This document shows positions 31,201-40,456 of a stretch of DNA of 64,000 nt, one piece after another. The notes beneath the pieces were generated by a model. The model was not told the origin of the DNA. It did no database searches and saw only the letters and a program-made list of their open reading frames with translations. Positions within the stretch are counted from its first letter, which is position 1. Each line of letters opens with the position of its first letter. A program made the translations under genes and the position numbers. Location of the stretch: contig OX411552.1 of assembly GCA_948146395.1 (NCBI GenBank), positions 13,748,957-13,812,956 of the forward strand, given 5' to 3'. Source of the stretch: Fragum whitleyi (lineage: Eukaryota > Mollusca > Bivalvia > Cardiida > Cardiidae).

Positions 31201-34200
31201 CATACTCATTTTACAAAGATTGAAAAGACTCTCAGTTTTGTAGAGAAAACACCAGTACTCCTGCTGAACATTTTTGATAATAAAAGACAGAAGACTGGAG
31301 AGATTGATCCACATTTGCTTTTCAAAGATTTAAGTCATATTCAAAAAGATTATGACTCACTAAAGACCTTGAACGTCACAGTATATGACACACTATTCCA
31401 ATGTTATATTCTTATAAATGAAAAAATATGTAAGGGACAAATACTGCACTAGAAGCATTTACCCTTATCCAGATTAATTAAAATATTACTTAAAAAAAAA
31501 TATCGATTTGTCTGGCATTTCAAAATGTCTGGCTTTAATTCATCCCAGTTAATTAGTTGAAAGTGTTGACAGTGTAAGCTAAGATAAGATTATGAATACA
31601 TACAGGCTGATTGTAGTCTTACTACCTGCATAGTGCCTTGAGTAGTATGTGTACATGTAGTATGTGAACAGCAAAAATTTGCTGTGAACTGGAAAGAGAG
31701 TCTTTTCTTTGAGATAATCAAGCCTTTCTCTAACAATTTAACACTTTACTGTTTTACAAAATTTTGGACCTGTCCAAATTCAAAGGTTTTGCAGACGAAA
31801 ATTTAAAGTGGATTTAATTTGAAAAATAACCATTCAGTAGGGTAGAAAATAGTGTGGAAAAAGAAGAAATTGCTTGTCAGAAGCAATTTCTTCTTTTTTC
31901 ACTATGTTTTCTCAATCATAAAATCACAGGCACTTAAAAAGCAGGGATTAAACAGCAAAGGGTTAAGCAACATAAGGAATTAATATTTTTCTCTTTGTTT
32001 TCCCAATAATATTTTTTTTGATTATAAGACATTGTTTGTATGTAGCCAACCTACCCATATTTTTCCATGTGAGGAACCATTTCTTTTGTCAAGAAAAATG
32101 CTGATTTGACATTGATCTCAAATATTTTGTCCCAGGCAGCCTCTGTTGTCTAAAAACAACAAAAAGACATACCTTGAATACTAATTACCTGTGATTTATT
32201 GTTTTGATTGGCCCTTAAATGTGGGCATGGCAGGGTGGGGCTTATTTTGAGCCCAAAATCTTTGAATGACATCTACTGAGCCACTGGGCCATTTTCAACA
32301 ACACTTTATCAGAATGCTCCTGGGGAGACCCTTTTCAAAAATTGTTTGCAAAATTTTGATTGGCCCATAAGTATATGGGTGTGGCAGGACAGGCCTATTT
32401 TGAGTCTACTCAGTAATGAACAGGTCGGTAGGGTCTATTATCCCTTTTAATTCTTGGAATAACATCTCCTCTTCAACAATTAGGCATGTGTGAATGAAAC
32501 TTTGCCAGAAAGTTACTTGGGTGATATCCACTGTACCAATAAAATTCAGGTGAGGGGGTTAGGGCCATCCTGTCCCTCCTGTTTCTTTGTAGTCTGCTAT
32601 GACTTTTTGGAATTCAGATCAAACAAAGCCAAAATTGTCAGGTAAAATAAAATTTATTTAACAACTTGAACAATTCTTGGGGGTATTCTCAGGCTGCTAA
32701 CTAATAGAAACTAATGGTTCTATACATTTGGATTTCGAAGGTTTTGTTCCTTCTAATCTACAGTCTTTACATCTTTTAAATTTTATAAGTCTAGAAAAAT
32801 TCATCATTTAGGTGATACCCAAAGGGTTATCAAACATTATATGTTGAATTGTCCTCTGCCAATAAAATAAATGCTGTTCATCTAATCAAAATATTTTTAG
32901 CAGACTGATACATGTACAACTTTGTAGAAATAAAATTTCTATGATATTTGGTTGAATCCACCTGTTTTAACTTTGAAAAAAAAAATCCCCTATATTGGAT
33001 ATTCCACCATATAACACATATATCTGAAGAAATAACCTCTGCACATGAAAAACCTATTTTTAGCTCGGCTGTTTCCGAAGAAAACCCGAGGTATTATGAT
33101 CACCTTGGCGTCGTTCGCATTGTTGTTGGCGTTGTCGATGGCGTGACAAACTTTAACCTTGGTCATAACTTTTGAATGGTAAGTCATAGAGCCTTCATAT
33201 TTCACATGATTATTGCTTGGGACAAGACCTTTCAGTAGGTACCAAGTTCAAGGTCATCAGTCAAGGTCATTTTTCAAGGTCAAATTTCTTAAAAAAATTT
33301 AACCTTGGTCATAACTTTTGAATGGTAAGTCATAGAGCCTTCATATTTCACATGGTCATTGCTTGGGACTAGACCTTACTGTAGGTACAAAGTTCATGGT
33401 CATCAGTCAAGGTCATTTTTCAAGGTCAAATTTGTTTGAAAAAAAATTTAACCTTGGTCATAATTTTTTAATGGTAAGTCATAGAGCCTTCATATTTCCC
33501 ATGATCATTGCTTGGGACAAGACCTTTCTGTAGGTATCAAGTTCAAGGTCAAGGTCATTTTTCAAGGTCAAATTTCTTTAAATATTTAACCTTGGTCATA
33601 ACTTTTGAATGGAAAGTCATAGAGCCTTCATATTTCACATGATTATTGCTTGGGACAAGACCTTTCTGTAGGAACCAAGTTCAAGGTCATCAGTCAAGGT
33701 CATGTCATGTTCAAGGTCAAATTTCTTTAAATATTTAACCTTGGTCTTAACTTTTGAATGGTATGTCATAGTGCCTTCATATTTCACATGATCATTGCTT
33801 TGGACAAGACCTTTCTGGTATTACCAAGTTCAAGGTCATCAGTCAAGGTCAAGGTCATTTTTCAAGATCAAATTTGTTTGAAAAAATTTAATGTTGGTCA
33901 TAATTTTTGAATTGTAAGTCAAAGAGCCATCATATTTCAAATGAGTATTGCTTTGTACAAGACCTTTCTGAAGGTACCAAGTTCATATATTTGCATTTGC
34001 CTAAAAATTAATAGACAGCCGAGCGTTGACACTGGCTTGCTGTGCTCTTGGTTCATTTGAGCTCAACATTTTTTGTAGACTGATAAAGGATCACTAAAGA
34101 ATCATTCTTGTGAAATTTGGTTGATATCCATCTAATAGAATCTGAGAAAATGATTTTCAAAGTTTTCAATATTTAACATATAGAGAAATGACGTTTGCCA

Positions 34201-35722
34201 ATAAAATACATATTTTTCATCTGATCACAATATCTATCTAAATACTTGTAAAGGATCACTTAAGAATCATTCAAGTGAAGTTTGGCTGATATCCATTTGT
34301 TAAGATTCTGAGAAAATGATTTTCAAAGTTTCCACTATATAATATAAAGGGAAATTACCTCCACCCATAAAAAAATATTTTTCATCTGATCGCAAAAAAT
34401 TTTTGTAGATGGATTAAGTGTCACTCAAGGATCATTTCAGTGAAATTTGGTTGATATCCGTCTTTTAGTTTCTTAGCAAAGTCACCTATTACAATATATA
34501 TGGAAATTAGCCACGCCTACTACAGCAATGATATTCAACCAATTAAATTTTTTTTAAGGAATCTGATAGAGGGTAACCCAAGGAAAATTCCTGTGAAATT
34601 TGATTTCAATCCATCCAGTTTTTTATGAGGAGAAGATTTTTAAAGTAAAAGTTTATGGACGCACGCACAGACGATGGACACCCGCCATGACAATAGCCGC
34701 CTGGCCTAAAGGCCAGTGGAGCTTAAAATCACATATGAGGATCTCTTGCCATGTTTCATTAATATTGGCGCAATAGTTTGAGAGGAGAAGATTTTTAATG
34801 ATTTAAAGAGAAAAGAAGCCCCACGCTGCCACACCCATATGAGGGAGTCAATCCTAATTTCTTGCACCACTTATAAGAAGATCACCAAAGAATTATTTAT
34901 GTCAAGTTACATTGAAATCAGGCCAATGGTTTTGGAGGAGAAGAATTTTAAATTTTTATAGTGAAATTAAGCCCAGCCCTGCCATGCCAATATTTGAGGG
35001 TCAATCCAAATCTCTTGAACAACTTTAAAAGGGGGTCACCCAAGGAACATTTCTACCTAGTTTCTTCAAAATCTGCCCAATGGTTTAGGAAGAAAAGATG
35101 TTTAAAGAAAAAGATAACACATGCATACACAACAGACACACCACCATTACAATAGCTTGCTGGCCTTAGGCCAGTAGAGCTAACACCTCCTTGGGTCATG
35201 GGCAAAAATTTGCAAAATGTGCAAAGTTTCATGAGAGTAGGTCTCTTGAGTTCAGAGTCCGGAAAAAAAAAGGTCTACAGAAGGATGGCTGGATGGACAG
35301 ACAGAAAGAGTGAAACCAATATACCCCACACTCCTTCTTTGTAGGTGGGAGGTTTAAATACTCCTTTGAAAGATATTTGTTTTAATTTTGGGAAAATCCT
35401 TGAAATGCTGAATAAAAACTGGCAAAAATGCCACCAAGTCAGAGTGCTGAAAGTACTAGATTCACTAATTGTGAGTCAGTCTTTATTTTGGAATATAATT
35501 TAAAAGACAATCTGGTTTATAAGGGAAAATAAGTAGGAATAGTATGGGTTCAGTGTGACAAAGTTTTAAAATATGACATTGAAAGTTAGATACTAGTAGA
35601 AAACTTTTGTAATAAATTAAAGTAAAGAGGGGTTAAGTACTTACATCCAAAGTAGGACCAAATATGGGGTTTGCTGCAGCATTATTCACCAGTATATCTA
35701 TTCTACCAAATTCATCTATAGT
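25107..35722 (-). CDS. DHRS4: DHRS4-like short-chain dehydrogenase/reductase (3' six exons)
   Basis: NAD(P)H-dependent reductase of the classical SDR family; the DHRS4 group reduces retinal and other carbonyls in peroxisomes. Exons in gene order: 35645-35722, 32055-32149, 31124-31175, 26736-26870, 25779-25831, 25107-25221, with every phase matching (0,2,0,0,2). They encode 175 residues to the stop. Visible signatures: NNAAA after strand 4, INVKSAFFLTKE helix, catalytic Ser in FVSSLAGY, YGISK for the Tyr-Lys pair, then IRVYGIAPS, PMKRFGKPEE and TGENIVINGG. The C-terminus SRL is a type 1 peroxisomal signal, as in DHRS4. About 100 N-terminal residues with the TGxxxGIG cofactor loop are not found before the satellite. 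Assignment to DHRS4 and not another SDR rests on the overall pattern and the SRL end. Confidence 0.88.
25489..25717 (+). mobile_element. piggyBac-like MITE with TTAA ends
   Basis: TTAACCCTTTGCTGTTTAAT at the left and its near-complement ACAGGAAAGGGTTAA at the right, with an internal palindrome AAGAAATTGCTTC / GAGCAATTTCTT. The TTAA target duplication plus CCCTTT ends fit piggyBac-type transposition. It sits in the last intron of the DHRS4-like gene. Confidence 0.75.
25779..25831 (-). CDS. DHRS4: DHRS4-like exon: short linker
   Basis: Fifty-three nucleotides encoding LWNSPISEEVKNSIPMK plus two bases. Found by phase and by the expected position before the RFGKPEE step. Acceptor TTATTTCAG, donor GTATTT (weak at position +5). 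Confidence 0.85.
26736..26870 (-). CDS. DHRS4: DHRS4-like exon: YxxxK active site
   Basis: Forty-five codons beginning PMGAYGISKSAMLG, with Tyr and Lys of the catalytic motif, and ending IETRFSDA at a GTAAGT donor. Confidence 0.95.
26919..27474. mobile_element. Long inverted-repeat element
   Basis: The ends TGCAATGAAGCCTGTATTGA and complement frame a 556-bp element. Further inward, ATTGATATTTTAAGACACTA followed by ACATATTATTCTC also has its complement at 27214-27270, so the arms reach about 160 nt with interruptions. Lies in the DHRS4-like intron between the YxxxK and Ser exons. A non-autonomous foldback transposon is likely. Confidence 0.7.
28041..28631. mobile_element. TIR element with ACCAACTTCTAATCGGTCAC ends
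   Basis: About 28-bp inverted ends (left at 28041-28070, right at 28602-28631), differing by one base over the clear part. The interior (about 530 bp) has no coding frame of note. Non-autonomous DNA transposon of unknown superfamily. The hairpin just upstream at 27910-27946 (TTGATAATTTCAC / GTGAAATTATCAA) is separate. Confidence 0.65.
28690..28794. mobile_element. Compact palindromic MITE
   Basis: Ends GTAAGATCGAT and TAGATCTTAC; inner arms AACAACAAAAGCTAT / ATAGCTTTTGTTGTT. One arm recurs near 1436-1493 and 10596-10653. Confidence 0.65.
28825..29075. repeat. TTTGC-GCAAA motif cluster 1
   Basis: Dense repeats of TTTGCAGCAAA, TTTGCCGCAAA and GTTTGCAAGAAC on both strands. Each short motif is itself palindromic. 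Same vocabulary as 30069-30202 and 30640-30845. Confidence 0.6.
29235..29523 (+). mobile_element. Complete tRNA-derived SINE with perfect target duplication
   Basis: ATAGACTAAGATCA occurs exactly at 29221-29234 and 29524-29537. The head (29238-29322) has GCCGCGG pairing with CCGCGGC, a TAGCGCAGTTGG A box, a CTTCTAA anticodon-like loop (Arg TCT type) and a GGTTCGATCCC B box, but three extra bases before the D arm and an oversized variable region, so it is not a plain tRNA gene. The body holds GATAATCGTAAACC and ATATAACTGAGAGATTGTTG; the tail is A-rich. The tail recalls V-SINE-type molluscan elements such as RUDI, from memory only. Confidence 0.85.
30069..30202. repeat. TTTGC-GCAAA cluster 2: near-perfect 134-bp palindrome
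   Basis: Arms of about 60 nt (CTGCGAACTTGCTGCAAACT onward, and complement) differ at only a few positions around the centre TTTGCTGCAA. Built from the same short motif as clusters 1 and 3. Confidence 0.75.
30255..30520 (+). repeat. Split tRNA-like sequence with TTAA-flanked insert
   Basis: A 5' tRNA-like half with A box (CAGTGGTCCAGTGGTTGAGC) ends at TTAA (30287-30290). A 3' half with B box GGTTCAAATCC resumes after a second TTAA (30453-30456) and is followed by GCAGA, which can pair with 5' TCTGC, then a long T run (30497-30519). The 166-bp insert with TTAA duplication may be a small piggyBac-like element, although its ends are poorly inverted. Confidence 0.5.
30640..30845. repeat. TTTGC-GCAAA motif cluster 3
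   Basis: About twenty short TTTGC/GCAAA blocks, including GCAAATTTGCAGCAAA in several registers. Open frames through it are artefacts of the repeat. Nothing else is recognised between 30520 and 31123. Confidence 0.6.
31124..31175 (-). CDS. DHRS4: DHRS4-like exon: catalytic serine
   Basis: Small exon (52 nt) encoding GGVVVFVSSLAGYIPAE, with the SDR active-site serine in VSS. Acceptor TTGTAG, donor GTAAAT. Confidence 0.92.
31738..31966 (-). mobile_element. piggyBac-like MITE, reverse copy
   Basis: Complement of 25489-25717, bounded by TTAA on both sides (TTAACACTTTACTGTTTTAC left, ACAGCAAAGGGTTAA right). In the intron between the Ser exon and the INVKS exon of the DHRS4-like gene. Confidence 0.75.
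32055..32149 (-). CDS. DHRS4: DHRS4-like exon: INVKSAFFLTKE segment
   Basis: Thirty-one codons plus two bases (TTEAAWDKIFEINV onward), with acceptor TTTTAG and donor GTAGGT. Confidence 0.92.
32160..33057. other. Intronic DNA, diverged repeats only
   Basis: Holds GATTGGCCC-TAAATGTGGGCATGG-like blocks at about 32207 and 32361 that look like two diverged copies of one repeat of about 150 bp, plus GAAATAACCTCTGCACATGA at the right. No gene supported. Confidence 0.4.
33058..34025 (+). mobile_element. TIR-bounded element with ~148-bp internal tandem repeats
   Basis: Starts TTTAGCTCGGCTGT and ends ACAGCCGAGC, an inverted pair. Inside are six units, starting at about 33152, 33298, 33447, 33585, 33734 and 33887, that share TTAACCTTGGTCATAACTTT, GCTTGGGACAAGACCTTTC and TCAAGGTCAT. 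This architecture (unique ends, central tandem array) resembles the pearl-type elements of bivalves, an identification from general knowledge. Confidence 0.65.
34060..35185 (-). repeat. Two AGCTCCACTGGCC-type elements, minus strand
   Basis: The first (34060-34730) ends in CTGGCCTAAAGGCCAG next to TGGAGCTTAAA; the second (34735-35185) ends in CTGGCCTTAGGCCAG and TAGAGCTAA. Both contain GAGGAGAAGATTTTTAA-like strings. Same family as 17126 and 37703. Confidence 0.6.
35186..35345 (-). repeat. CCCC-TTCGAAGAAG family, reverse remnant
   Basis: ACCAATATACCCCACACTCC, TTCTTTGTAG and GACAGACAG strings are the diverged complement of the repeat at 20330. The region 35723-36409 right of the adjoining exon contains a short TAACTCTTACCGGTAAC palindrome and a diverged family 2 MITE (36160-36415, centre ATAAGAATCGTCTCATTGAG), but no exon. 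Confidence 0.4.
35645..35722 (-). CDS. DHRS4: DHRS4-like exon: NNAAA segment
   Basis: Twenty-six codons, TIDEFGRIDILVNNAAANP onward, flanked by TTTTCAG and GTAAG. Phase 0 at both ends. First exon visible; upstream exons expected to the right. Confidence 0.9.
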
Positions 35723-36415
35723 CTGAAAACCAGAAAGAAATATGAAACAGGAGACCTGCCCCAAAGGTGCCAATACTCAGCTGCAGGTGCTGGATAATGC
35801 ATTAAAATCTCATTAAAAAAGGGGCATAACTCTTACCGGTAACAAAAATGTTTCAAGAGTTATACCCCTAGATATTCTGGATAGCTCTCAGGATGGTGAA
35901 GACACATACCAGGTTTCATGAAGATATATTCAATAACAACAGAGATATGGCCAAGGTTAGGGTTTGTCACACCAACACCAACAGCAACACAGCTAACCCT
36001 TGTCCTGCTGTAAACAACATGTTGATGCCTTACATAAAGCTTTTGCAGACAATGGGTTCTAAGATTAGCCTACACAGATGTGCTGTCTTATCTTAATCTA
36101 AATTACCTGCATTCTTTTTGTTGGAGATCTGAATTCAGCCAGCAAAGTTAATATCGAAAAACTTGAATTAAGCAATCAGCTAAGGGACCAATATAAATCA
36201 GTTGCTTATGGAAATGGCCACTTAATGAAATATTTATTGATAAAAATGATGTGATATTTGATAGCATATATAGATTCTCAAAAGTTCTTATCTAATCCTA
36301 TGATGTTCGAACCCATAAGAATCGTCTCATTGAGACCATTCTTTTGGATTTTAATGTCATAAGATTCAATGATAAACATTTTTTTGTTTAAGAATGTCCA
36401 CTCTTGCTTAAAAGT

Positions 36416-37702
36416 CCCCCACCGGTTACCGGTTGGGGGACTATAGGTTTGCTCGATTCCGTCTGTCCGTCCGTCTGTCTGTCCGTAACACTTTTGTCCA
36501 GGCTATATCTTCTAAACCATATGTGCTAGCAACTTCAAACTTGGTACACTTATAGATCTCATTGAGGAAAAGTGTCATGTTCAAGATCCATAACTCTGCC
36601 ACACCCACTTTTTGAGTTATTGCCCTTTGTTGTTTTTACCCTTACATTCTTGACCCAGAAAATATCTCCTAAACTATGTGTGCTAGCAACTTCAAACTTG
36701 GTACACTTATAGATCTAATTGAGGAGAAGTGTCATGTTTAAAAACCGTTACTCTGCCACGCCCACTTTTTGAGTTATTGCCCTTTGTTGTTTTTACCCTT
36801 ACATTCTTGTCCTGAACATATCTCCTTAACTATGTGTGCTAGCAACTTCAAACTTTGTATACTTATAGATCTCATTGAGGAGAAGTGTCATGTTCAAGAT
36901 CCATAACCCTGCCACACCCACTTTTTGAGTTATTGCCCTTTGTTGTTTTTACCCTTACATTCTTGTCCGGAACATATCTCCTTAACTATGTGTGCTAGCA
37001 ACTTCAAACTTTGTATACTTATAGATCTCATTGAGGAGAAGTGTCATGTTCAAGATCCATAACCCTGCCACACCCACTTTTTGAGTTATTGCCCTTTGTT
37101 GTTTTTACCCTTACATTCTTGTCCGGAATATATCTCCTAAACTATGTGTGCTAGCAACTTCAAACTTAGTACACTTATAGATCTCATTGAGGAGAAGTGT
37201 CATGTTCAAGAACCGTTACTCTGCCACGCCCACTTTTTGAGTTATTGCCCTTTGTTGTTTTTACCCTTACATTCTTGTCCGGAACATATCTCCTAAACTA
37301 TGTGTGCTAGCAACTTCAAACTTTGTACACTTATAGATCTCATTAAAGAGAAGTGTCAAGTTCAAGATCCATAACTCTGCCACACCCACTTTTTGATTTA
37401 TTGCCCTTTGTTGTTTTTACCCTTACATTCTTGTCCGGAACATATCTCCTAAACTATGTGTGCTAGCAACATCAACCTGGTACACTTATAGATCTCAATG
37501 AGGAGAAGTGTCATTTTCAACAACCGTTAATCTGCCACGCCCACTTTTTGAGTTATTGCCCTTTGTTGTTTTTACCCTTACATTCTTGTCCTGAACATAT
37601 CTCCTTAACTATGTGTGCTAGCAACTTCAAACTATGTAGACTTATAGATCTCATTGAGGAGAAAGTGTCATGTTCAAGATCCATAACTCTGCCACACCCA
37701 TT
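36416..37702. repeat. ~156-bp tandem repeat array, left part
   Basis: Opens with the hairpin CCCCCACCGGTTACCGGTTG and a TCCGTCTGTC run. Then about eight units repeat GAGTTATTGCCCTTTGTTGT, TTACCCTTACATTCTTGTCC and GTGCTAGCAACTTCAAACTT every 156 bp or so. Units are similar, so the array is moderately young. Confidence 0.85.
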
Positions 37703-38734
37703 TTTAGCTCCACTGGCTGAAAGCCACTGGGGCTATTGTCATGGCGTTGTGTCCGTCGTGCGTCCGTCCGTGCGTCCGTGCGTCCGTTCGTAAACTTTTT
37801 CTTTAAAAATCTTCTCCTCAGAAACTACTGGATGAATTTCAACCAAACTTCACAGGAATGATCCTTGGGTGACCCTCTTTCAAAGTTGTTCAAGAAATTT
37901 TGATCCAATGAAAAACATGGATTTAATGGGCGTGGCTAATTTCCAAATATGGTAAAAAGTGAGTTTTCTCAGATTCTAATTGATGGATACCAATCAAATT
38001 TTACATGAATGATCCTTGGGTGACCCTTTATCAGTCTACCAAAAATTATTGTGATCGGATAGAAAATATTCATTTTATGGGCAGAGGTCATTTCTCTATA
38101 TGTTATATAGTGGAAACTTTGAAAATCATTTTCTCAGAATCTTATTGATGGATATCAACTAAATTTTACTTGAATGATCCTTGAGTGACCCTTTATCAGT
38201 CTTCCAAAAATAATTGTGATCGGATGAAAAATATGTATTTTATGGGCGGAGGTCATTTCTCTATATGTTATATAGTGGAAACTTTGAAAATCATTTTCTC
38301 AGAATGTAACAAATGGATAACAACCAAATTCCACTGGAATGATCCTTGAGTGACCCTTTATCAGTCTACCAAAAATTATTGTTATCGGATGAAAAATATA
38401 TATTTTATGGGCGGAGGTCATTTCTCAATATGTTATATTTAGTGGAAACTTTGAAAATCATTTTCTCCGAATGTAACTGATAGATTTCAATCAAACATTT
38501 TTGGTATGAGCTTAGGGTGACCCATTATCATGCAGCCAAAAATTATTTTGATTCAATGAAAAATATGTCTTTTATGGGCGGAGGTCATTTCTCTATATGT
38601 TATTTAGTTGAAACTTTGAAAATCATTTTCAACATCAGTATGAAATATCTAAAAATCTAGTCAAAACTTTTATTTGCTTTTACAAGAATTTCAAGCCTGT
38701 GGAGCGACACAAGCCATTCATGGCTTTCTAGTTT
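37703..38734 (+). mobile_element. AGCTCCACTGGC-type element nested in the 156-bp array
   Basis: Begins TTTTTAGCTCCACTGGCTGA with GTGCGTCCGTCCGTGCGTCC, then four to five units containing GGGCGGAGGTCATTTCTC about every 160 bp, and ends before GAGTTATTGCCCTTTG of the host array resumes. It is the most complete member of its family here. Confidence 0.75.
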
Positions 38735-39655
38735 GAGTTATTGCCCTTTGTTGTTTTAAGCCTTACATTCTTGTCTGGATCATATCTCCTAAACTATAAG
38801 TGCTAGCAACTTCAAGCTTGGTACACTTATAGATCTTTTTGAGGACAAGTGTCATGTACAAGAACTGTTATTCTGCCACGCCCACTTTTTGAGTTATTGC
38901 CCTTTGTTGTTTTTATCCTTACATTTTTGTCCAGATCATATCTCCATAACCATTAGTGCTAGCAACTTCAAACTTTGTACACTGATAGATCTTATCGAGG
39001 ACAAGTGTCATGTACAAGAACTGTTACTCTGCCATGTCCACTTTTTGAGTTATTGCCCTTTGTTGTTTTTAGTCTTACATTCTTGTCCGGATCATATCTC
39101 CTAAACTATAAGTGCTAGCAACTTTAAACTTTGTACACGTATAGATCTGATTGAGGACAAGTGTCATGTACAAGAACTGTTACTCTGCCACACCCATTTT
39201 TTTAGTTATTGCCCTTTGTTGTTTTTACCTTTACATTTTTGTCCAGAAAATATCTTCTAAACCATAAGTGCAAGAAACTTCAAACTTGCTACACTTATAG
39301 ATATCATTGAGGACAAGTGTCATGTACAAGAACTGTTTCTCTGCCATGTCCACTTTTTGAGTTATTGCCCTTTGTTGTTTCTATCCTACCATTTTTGTCC
39401 CATACTTATCTCCTAAACCATAAGCCATAACAACTTCAAACTTTGTACACTGGTTGATCTCATTGAGAAAAAGTGTAATGCACAAGAACTGTTACTCTGC
39501 ACAAGAACAGTTACTCTGCCACATCCACTTTTTTAGTTATTGTCCGTTGTTGTTTTTTATCCTGACATTTTTGTCCGGACCATATCTCCTAAGCCATCAG
39601 TGCTAGCAACTTCAAACTTGGTACACTAATAGATCTCATTGAGGACAAGGTAGGG
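38735..39655. repeat. ~156-bp tandem repeat array, right part
   Basis: Continuation of 36416-37702 after the nested element: about six more units, with TCATATCTCCTAAACTATAA and GAGGACAAGTGTCATGTACA variants typical of this side. Confidence 0.85.
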
Positions 39656-39689
39656 ATAATAAAAAATCTGCTGCATGAAGATTCTGACA

Positions 39690-39957
39690 GGCTGACTGCC
39701 TCGGTGGCCTAGTTGTAAATGCACTCGACCCTTGACCTGGAGGTCCGTAGTTCCAGCCCCACTGTCTATGGGGTGTGTTTATTGGCAAAACACTTAATAG
39801 CCAGTCCTAGTTCACCCAGCTGTAAAAATTGGTAGCAGTGGGTTTAAACCACTACCTCTCTCCCGAGGACGTGAAAACATCAGGAATGAGTGTTCGAGAG
39901 TGATTCTATGAGCTTAAGCTTTCGTCGCAATCGAACTAAAATAAATTAGTACAAACT
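39690..39957 (+). mobile_element. tRNA-derived SINE with near-perfect target duplication
   Basis: AAGATTCTGACA (39678-39689) and AAGACTCTGACA (39958-39969) flank it. The head has GGTGGCCTAGTTGTAAATGC (A-box-like) and a degenerate B box TAGTTCCAGCCCC; the body has AGTTCACCCAGCTGTAAAAA, and the tail is A-rich. It differs in sequence from the SINE family at 29235. Confidence 0.7.
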
Positions 39958-39988
39958 AAGACTCTGACATTAACCTACACCATTACTT

Positions 39989-40021
39989 TTAACCCTTTTC
40001 TGTTTAATCCCGGCTTTTTAC
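39989..40021 (+). mobile_element. Left end of a piggyBac-like MITE, truncated by the satellite
   Basis: TTAACCCTTTTCTGTTTAAT followed by CCCGGCTTTTTA is the same as the left end of 25489-25717 with two changes. After about 32 bases the match stops and the satellite starts. The remaining MITE half is not seen. Confidence 0.7.
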
Positions 40022-40456
40022 ATTCACGTTGGTTAGGAAGAAGTTATTTCATCTGGCCAGGTAGGAAATTTTTTTATCAGACTGGGGTGAACACTTTTTC
40101 GCTTGGCTGTAATGAGAAATATTTCACATTGGTTAGGAAGAAGTTATTTCATCTGGCCAGGTAGGAAATTTTTTTACCAGACTGGGGTGAAGAATTTTTC
40201 ACTTGGCTGTAATGAGAAATTTTTCAAGTTGGTAAGGAAGAAATTTTTTTTTTTTGCTCTGGTAGGAAATTTTTTTATCAGACTGGGGTGAACACTTTTT
40301 CGCTTGGCTGTAATGAGAAATATTTCACGTTGGTTAGGAAGAAGTTATTTCATCTGGCAAGGTAGGACATTTTTTTACCAGACTGGGGTGAAGAATTTTT
40401 CGCTTGGCTGTAATGAGAAATTTTTCAAGTTGGTTAGGAAGAATTTTTTTTTCTGG

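Noticed and set aside
31111..31452. A 113-codon plus-strand frame.
   Set aside because: It overlaps the minus-strand DHRS4-like exon at 31124-31175, has no recognisable domain and sits in intronic DNA.
36416..39655. Tandem gene array (repeated MSYCPLLFL-like frames).
   Set aside because: The frames come from the 156-bp unit (156 is divisible by three), without codon-like conservation or splice sites.
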